Positions 14,582-18,304 of a DNA stretch of 18,304 nt are shown here, one piece after another. The first letter of the stretch is position 1. Every line of letters starts with the position of its first letter. The position numbers and the translations under genes are program-made. The DNA is from JANMZO01 sp031383405. Lineage in GTDB: Bacteria; Actinomycetota; Acidimicrobiia; Acidimicrobiales; JANYDT01. The notes beneath the pieces are model-generated. The model ran no database searches and was not told where the DNA came from. It saw only the letters and a list, made by a program, of their open reading frames with translations. The stretch is taken from contig JANMZO010000265.1 in NCBI GenBank assembly GCA_031383405.1, positions 1-18,304 on the forward strand. The letters run 5' to 3'.

Positions 14582-14653
14582 CCGTCGTGTCCGTCGTGTC
14601 CGTCGTGTCCGTCGTGTCCGTCGTGTCCGTCGTGTCCGTCGTGTCCGTCGTGT
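14582..14653. repeat. Eight perfect tandem copies of a 9-bp unit
   Basis: CCGTCGTGT is repeated eight times without a mismatch. The array lies about 60 nt upstream of the tdk start, just beyond its probable promoter. The perfect identity points to recent slippage; copy number may vary between strains and could alter spacing of upstream sites. Confidence 0.95.
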
Positions 14654-14669
14654 TTGGAAGGCGGACCGT

Positions 14670-14695
14670 TTTCTGAACGAGATGTTGTTCAGAAA
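14670..14695. promoter_or_regulatory. 9-bp inverted repeat, candidate operator
   Basis: TTTCTGAAC (14670-14678) and GTTCAGAAA (14687-14695) form a perfect dyad with an 8-nt centre. It lies in the divergent region between tdk and the coiled-coil gene, 16 nt beyond the tandem array. A dimeric regulator site is the simplest reading; no T-run follows, so a terminator is less likely. The regulator is unknown. Confidence 0.4.
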
Positions 14696-14927
14696 CGTTT
14701 CCGCAAGCGACGCCGCAGAGCAGTAATTTTGCCTATTTGAATACGTACGGTGGTGCGATTCGTCGGCTCTTGTTCGCAATTGACCTCCGGCGTTGCTACC
14801 TTCTCAGGGGTTGTTCACAACGGAAGGCCTGTCGTGGCGCCATGGGGCCCGGATTGTTCGTCCAGGGCAACGATTCACAAGTTCTCGCTACTCCGCGTTC
14901 GCGGTCGGTCAAGAAACGGGCTTCTCG

Positions 14928-16883
14928 GTGCTTCACTACTTCTGGCAGTCCTGGCTGTTTGTCCTTCCTGTCTTTGCTTTGGGATTTCTGGTGGGCTACC
15001 TGTGGTGGCGCCTGCGTTGGCGCAAGGTCGCCAGCAGCCAAGTCATCCGTGGTTCGACACCGGAATCTGCGAAAGGTGTGGTTTCGGGCCCGACAGGCGA
15101 CACTGCTGAGCCGCCCGAGCCCGACAATCGTCAGCTGACACCGGTGGCTGATCCTGGCAATCAGTCACGAGCCTTCTCGGCGCTGCAGTTTGAGTTGAAC
15201 GGCCTGCGCGTTGCGCTCTCGGAGCGCGACGCTCAGATCGCGATTCTCAAAAAGGTTGCGGGACCACAGGCTGACTCAACAATCGGAGCCAACAGCGAGG
15301 AGCTGACGAAGCTTCGGGGCGAACTCGCTGACGCCAGGGTGGAACTCGCCGACCGGACCCGTGACCTGACCGCGCCGAGGGCCGACGCCTCCACGGCCCT
15401 GGCCAATCTCGCTGCGGCCAAGGACGAGCCCGTTGGCGTCGCGAAAGCCGATCATGAAAAGGCGCTTTCTGAGGCACGCATCGATAGCGACCGGCTTGTC
15501 TCGGGCCTTCGTGCGGATCATGAGGAGGCGTTGGCGAAGTATCGTCGCCGCGCGGAGGCGGCCGAAAGCGAACTTCAGTCTGCTCGTGCTTCGACAACCG
15601 GAATGCAGGCCGAGATAGCCCGTCTCCGCCAAGAACTTGGATCGCACTCCGGCGGGGCGGAAAAGGCCACGAACGAATTGTCCGCGCTGCGGGTACAGCT
15701 GACTGCCGCGCAGAGCGACGTCAAGGCGCTCGGTGAGGTGGCAGCCGGTCACGAATCGGCCGTGGAGGATCACCGGAATACAGTCACGGTATTGAAGAAC
15801 GACATAGACGGTCTTCGTGCCGAGGTCGATCAGGCCTACGGTGAGGCTGAGGCTCTTCGCAGCGAACGGCAGAGCCTCGTGGAGGATCGCGACGGCGCTC
15901 TCGGGGAACTCGACCGTCTCCGCCCGGAACTCGGCCAGTCACGAACCGAACTCGAGAGGCTGAGGAGCGAGCTCATCAACCTCCACGCGCAGCGTCAGAG
16001 CGCCGAAGCGCAGCGCGACGACGCCCATACCGAGCTTGATCGACTCCGGGGTGAGATGGCGCAGTTGGGGAATGATTCCGACTCGCTTCGTGAACGGCAT
16101 GACCAGCTTCTCGGGCAGCATCAGAGCCTGGTGGGCGAACGAGATGGTTCGCTTGGCGAACTCGATCGCGTTCGAGCTGAGTTGCAGCGTCTTCAGGAAG
16201 AGTCAGGTGGTCTGCGGGGTGAGCGTGACTCGCTCGTATACGAGCGCGATGGAGCCCGCGGTGAACTCGAACTAGTCACTGGTGAACTCGACGCCGTCCG
16301 TCAGGAACTCGGTCGTGGAGCCCCTGAGGCTGACTCCCTACGGGCTGAGCTCGAAGCGGCGAAGGCTGAACGTGAAGTGTTACGGGACCGGTTGGGTGAC
16401 GCGTTTGGCGAACTCGATGTCACGAGGTCCCAGCACGAAGGGCATCTCGCCATATTGCGGGCTGAACACGACCGATCTTTGGCAGACCGGGAGGCAACGC
16501 TCGCACAGGAACACGCCAGCGCGTTGGCGGAAGTCGCCGCACGACTTCAGCAAGGAGGTGCTCCCTCAAGCGGGTTTCCCGGGTTGGCGGCCCCCGCAGC
16601 GGTGGGCCGCGACACCACGGGTCAGCCGAAGGACGACCTGCAACGGATTGAGGGCATCGGTCCCCGGATCGAGCAGGCGCTCGTGAGCTCAGGGGTCACC
16701 ACGTACCGAGACGTGTCGCGCGCTTCGGAACAGCGCCTCCGTGCGGCGCTCGAAGCATCGGGTCTCAGTTTCGCTCCGAGCCTGACGACATGGGCAGAGC
16801 AGGCGACTCTGCTCGCCCGTGGCGATGAAGAGGGCTTCGCGCTACTGACGGCTCGCTTGATCGCCGACAAGGATCGAAAGTAA
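14928..16883 (+). CDS. Membrane-anchored long coiled-coil protein with C-terminal helix-hairpin-helix domain
   Basis: I do not recognise a named gene. From GTG 14928 the product is 651 aa. Residues 5-27 form one hydrophobic helix (WLFVLPVFALGFLVGYLWW) followed by Arg/Lys, so the bulk is probably cytosolic. Residues about 85-540 are Glu/Arg/Leu-rich coiled coil with imperfect internal repeats of the type SLVxERDGxxGELDxxRxEL (nt 15873, 16125, 16230 and weaker ones). Residues about 568-648 form a helix-hairpin-helix module (DDLQRIEGIGPRIEQAL) ending in a W-x-x-Q-A-x-L-L-A-x-G-D segment, a type seen at the end of many uncharacterised bacterial membrane proteins and resembling DNA-binding HhH pairs. 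The frame is open to TTG 14793, but the GTG places the helix at the N-terminus. The next gene starts 4 nt after the stop, so the two are coupled. It could tie the envelope to DNA or form a scaffold. Confidence 0.75.
   Translation: MLHYFWQSWLFVLPVFALGFLVGYLWWRLRWRKVASSQVIRGSTPESAKGVVSGPTGDTAEPPEPDNRQLTPVADPGNQSRAFSALQFELNGLRVALSERDAQIAILKKVAGPQADSTIGANSEELTKLRGELADARVELADRTRDLTAPRADASTALANLAAAKDEPVGVAKADHEKALSEARIDSDRLVSGLRADHEEALAKYRRRAEAAESELQSARASTTGMQAEIARLRQELGSHSGGAEKATNELSALRVQLTAAQSDVKALGEVAAGHESAVEDHRNTVTVLKNDIDGLRAEVDQAYGEAEALRSERQSLVEDRDGALGELDRLRPELGQSRTELERLRSELINLHAQRQSAEAQRDDAHTELDRLRGEMAQLGNDSDSLRERHDQLLGQHQSLVGERDGSLGELDRVRAELQRLQEESGGLRGERDSLVYERDGARGELELVTGELDAVRQELGRGAPEADSLRAELEAAKAEREVLRDRLGDAFGELDVTRSQHEGHLAILRAEHDRSLADREATLAQEHASALAEVAARLQQGGAPSSGFPGLAAPAAVGRDTTGQPKDDLQRIEGIGPRIEQALVSSGVTTYRDVSRASEQRLRAALEASGLSFAPSLTTWAEQATLLARGDEEGFALLTARLIADKDRK
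15870..16290 (+). repeat. Imperfect protein-coding repeats in the coiled coil
   Basis: Units beginning at 15873 (SLVEDRDGALGELDRLR), 16125 (SLVGERDGSLGELDRVR) and 16230 (SLVYERDGARGELELVT), with weaker units between and after, share a pattern of about 20 residues. They extend the heptad-like coiled coil and suggest the gene grew by internal duplication. Confidence 0.65.
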
Positions 16884-16887
16884 CGAA

Positions 16888-17979
16888 GTGGCTCGCGAAG
16901 GTACATTCGATGAGGCCGCGAATGGGGTCGGCGGAACCGCGGAAACCAGCGAGGGGATCGGCCCGACCGAGTGGGTGCCCCAACCGCACCGCTTTGCCAG
17001 GGCCGTACCGGTTGGTCTGGCGGTGGTTGGGTTGGCCGGTATCTCCGCCTACCACAATGTGGCGACCAGGCACCGAATCGAAGGCGACCTGCAGGAGAAG
17101 GCCCGCAGCAAGCTGGCCAGGGAGTTTCCAGGACTGACGGTGAAATTCGATGGTCGAGATGCCACGCTTGAAGGACCGGTGCCCGATCCGGCGGCCCTCC
17201 AGCGGGCTCATGACCTTGTGCGACACATCGCTGGCGTCCGCCATGTCAAGGATCCGAAGATCGACGGCGCCACCAAACGTGCAGATACCTCGGCCCGATT
17301 GTCCACTGAGACCGAGATTGCGCTTCCTGCGGCAACTTCTGAAATCACGACGGCGACTACGACGGCCACTCCGACGAGCACTGTCGCACCGAGGACTACG
17401 ACGGCCACTCCGACGAGCACTGTCGCACCGAGGACTACGACGGCCACTCCGACCAGTACTGTCGCACCGACCAGCACGGTCGTTTCGACCAACGCGACCG
17501 TTCCGACGACCACGCTTCCACTCGAATCCCCCTCCACGACGATCGTGGCGGTCGAGATTCCCAATGGGACGAGTCCCGGCGCGCGACCGACCGGAGGAGG
17601 GGAGGCTCCGACGGACCTCAAGGGCCGGCTGCTCTTCGGCGTCGCGTCGTCGGAACTCACTACCGACAGCGCCTCGGGGATCGACGAACTCGCCGTCTAT
17701 CTCAAGGCCAACCCCGATGCCCAGGTCGGCATTTCGGGCCACTCCGATCGCATCGGCTCGAAGATCGCCAACCTGGCCGTCAGCCGGGCGCGCGCCGATG
17801 CCGTCAGGACTGCGCTGGAAGCCAGGGGCATCGACGCTTCCCGGATCACGGCCTTCGGGTACGGGGCGCGCCTTCCAATCGCAAGCAACGCGACAGCTGA
17901 GGGTCGTCGTCTGAACCGGCGGGTGGAAGTGCGGTTCTTCGGAATCGGCCCAGGACGGGATGTCGCCTTCACCGGCTGA
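16888..17979 (+). CDS. ArfA-like protein: TM helix, BON domain, Thr-rich linker, OmpA peptidoglycan-binding domain
   Basis: Predicted envelope protein of 363 aa. One membrane helix lies at about 37-57 (ARAVPVGLAVVGLAGISAY), without a signal-peptidase site. A BON domain covers about 62-127 (HRIEGDLQEKARSKL, TVKFDGRDATLEGPV, ALQRAHDLVRHIAGVRHVKD). A Thr/Pro/Ser-rich linker follows at about 150-222, with three repeats of TTTATPTSTVAPR type. The OmpA-like domain is at about 245-352: LLFGVASSELT, GHSDRIGSKIANLAVSRARADAV with D287 and R302 in the positions that bind diaminopimelate, and GYGARLPIASNATAEGRRLNRRVEVRF. The order TM-BON-OmpA is that of mycobacterial ArfA (OmpATb, Rv0899). It probably spans from membrane to peptidoglycan. 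GTG 16888 starts 4 nt after the stop of the coiled-coil gene, so the two are probably one unit. No arfB/arfC-like small genes follow. Confidence 0.88.
   Translation: MAREGTFDEAANGVGGTAETSEGIGPTEWVPQPHRFARAVPVGLAVVGLAGISAYHNVATRHRIEGDLQEKARSKLAREFPGLTVKFDGRDATLEGPVPDPAALQRAHDLVRHIAGVRHVKDPKIDGATKRADTSARLSTETEIALPAATSEITTATTTATPTSTVAPRTTTATPTSTVAPRTTTATPTSTVAPTSTVVSTNATVPTTTLPLESPSTTIVAVEIPNGTSPGARPTGGGEAPTDLKGRLLFGVASSELTTDSASGIDELAVYLKANPDAQVGISGHSDRIGSKIANLAVSRARADAVRTALEARGIDASRITAFGYGARLPIASNATAEGRRLNRRVEVRFFGIGPGRDVAFTG
17356..17472 (+). repeat. Three tandem 39-bp units coding the Thr-rich linker
   Basis: Copies at 17356-17394 and 17395-17433 are identical; the third, 17434-17472, differs at a few bases. 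Each encodes 13 residues (TTTATPTSTVAPR). In-frame expansion or loss would change the reach of the OmpA domain from the membrane without breaking the protein. Confidence 0.93.
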
Positions 17980-18056
17980 GCCGACAGACACACCCGGCGG
18001 CGGCGACGGATCGGCCGGTGGAGTATCCCGGAGCGACACCCAACCGGTACGTCCAC

Positions 18057-18167
18057 CTAGTGCACCGAAGCGGAAGTGCGTTGCATGTCGAGGACGATGA
18101 CAACCTAGTTCACAGACAAGGTCTCGGGGCTTTCGACATTCAAGGTACTTCTGCGAAGGTGCACTAG
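18057..18167. mobile_element. MITE-like inverted-repeat element (about 105 bp plus TA/CTAG flanks)
   Basis: CTAGTGCACC (18057-18066) and GGTGCACTAG (18158-18167) are perfect inverted repeats. The match continues imperfectly inward (left CGGAAGT near 18071; right ACTTCTG near 18148-18154). If the TA dinucleotides at 18058-18059 and 18165-18166 are target duplications, the element is GTGCACC...GGTGCAC, 18060-18164. It has no coding capacity. A further variant of the end, CTAGTTCAC, is at 18105-18113. It abuts the end of the neighbouring IS630-family element, whose probable tip also begins GTGC. Confidence 0.5.
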
Positions 18168-18304
18168 TGCTCGCGCGCATAAATAAGTCGCGCATGGATC
18201 ATGCGACGAGTGGGTCGGCGCTGTAGGTCCATTTGAAGGGTTTGGCTTTCTTGTCGTACTCGGTGATGTGGGCTAACAGTTTCTTGATGAGGTCGTCGCG
18301 AGAT
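18167..18304 (-). mobile_element. End of an IS630-family insertion sequence (runs off the window)
   Basis: The transposase C-terminus is at 18199-18304 on the minus strand, so this is the 3' end of the element. The probable tip begins after the TA at 18165-18166 with GTGCTCGCGCGC, consistent with the family's insertion at TA. Between the tip and the stop codon lies CGCATG-GAT-CATGCG (18191-18205), a short perfect hairpin overlapping the stop. The other terminal repeat is outside the window, so the boundary is inferred. Confidence 0.6.
18199..18304 (-). CDS. IS630-family transposase, C-terminal fragment (partial at window edge)
   Basis: The last 34 residues are visible, in a frame open to the window edge, with the TGA stop at 18199-18201. 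They read S-R-D-D-L-I-K-K-L-L-A-H-I, then TEYDKKAKPFKWTYSADPL and V-A. The segment E-Y-x-x-x-A-K-P-F-x-W-T-Y is the typical end of IS630-family DDE transposases, where it follows the catalytic DDE core. The core lies outside the window, so it is not known whether the gene is intact. Confidence 0.82.
   Translation of the reverse strand, partial: SRDDLIKKLLAHITEYDKKAKPFKWTYSADPLVA

Larger units (their letters stand above)
14522..14927. other. Intergenic region between tdk and the coiled-coil gene
   Basis: About 400 nt with divergent transcription on both sides. It holds, from left to right, the probable tdk promoter, an eightfold 9-bp tandem array (14582-14653), a 9-bp palindrome (14670-14695), an AT-richer patch near 14720-14755, and a possible promoter for the rightward gene around TACCTT (14797-14802). 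If translation of the right-hand gene starts at TTG 14793, the last 135 nt would be coding. No RNA gene or terminator is recognised. Confidence 0.5.

Noticed and set aside
14675..14690. LexA/SOS box (GAAC...GTTC)
   Set aside because: Spacing between the half sites is 8 nt, whereas the actinobacterial SOS box has 4; kept only as a general dyad.
14522..14779. N-terminal extension of thymidine kinase containing a Thr-Arg-Arg repeat
   Set aside because: The family begins exactly at ATG 14521, and the extension is only the translation of the 9-bp tandem array and AT-rich intergenic DNA.
14793..14927. TTG start adding 45 residues to the coiled-coil protein
   Set aside because: It would put a non-hydrophobic, Arg-rich segment before the membrane helix; the GTG at 14928 gives a simple N-terminal anchor. 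It is not firmly excluded.
16765..18195. Long minus-strand reading frame over the OmpA gene (476 codons)
   Set aside because: It mirrors the Thr-rich repeats as Arg/Ser-rich low-complexity sequence and overlaps a well-supported gene.

Overview
The window is GC-rich, almost gap-free bacterial DNA and reads like an actinobacterium. The best guess is class Acidimicrobiia or a close relative. This is inferred from gene style (GTG starts, leaderless-looking promoters of CGGTAGnCT type, an ArfA-like BON+OmpA protein, Thr-rich linkers); no rRNA or other phylogenetic marker was available to confirm it. Most genes are chromosomal housekeeping or accessory functions. The right edge enters an insertion sequence.

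Layout. (1) 1-882: end of a rhodanese-adenylyltransferase fusion for sulfur-carrier activation (MoeB/ThiF type). (2) 952-1890: nucleoside hydrolase, converging on 1961-2698(-), an orphan OmpR-type winged-helix regulator with a degenerate receiver domain. (3) 2994-3560: O6-alkylguanine-DNA alkyltransferase, converging on a two-gene minus-strand unit, PCD-like dehydratase (4368-4649) then an AlaX-type editing protein (3603-4367). (4) 4892-6722: miaB followed by a DUF952 gene. (5) 6787-10423(-): two-gene operon for a heterodimeric ABC exporter with one degenerate ATP site. (6) 10507-10944: D-aminoacyl-tRNA deacylase, followed by a 14-bp tandem repeat and a 16-bp inverted repeat. (7) 11089-13485(-): orphan molybdenum hydroxylase large subunit. 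(8) 13555-13890: LuxR-type HTH remnant, converging on thymidine kinase (13910-14521, minus). (9) 14522-14927: intergenic region with an 8 x 9-bp tandem array and a palindrome. (10) 14928-17979: coupled pair of a membrane-anchored coiled-coil/HhH protein and a TM-BON-OmpA protein, probably an envelope/peptidoglycan-linked complex. (11) 18057-18304: a MITE-like inverted-repeat element abutting the end of an IS630-family element whose transposase runs off the window.

Three genes serve tRNA quality (AlaX and Dtd remove wrongly charged amino acids; MiaB modifies A37), but they are in separate transcription units. The least explained parts are the coiled-coil/OmpA pair, the orphan molybdenum enzyme, the degenerate response regulator, and several perfect repeats in the intergenic regions. 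I saw no CRISPR array, phage module, tRNA or rRNA, and no clear undescribed multi-gene defence system.
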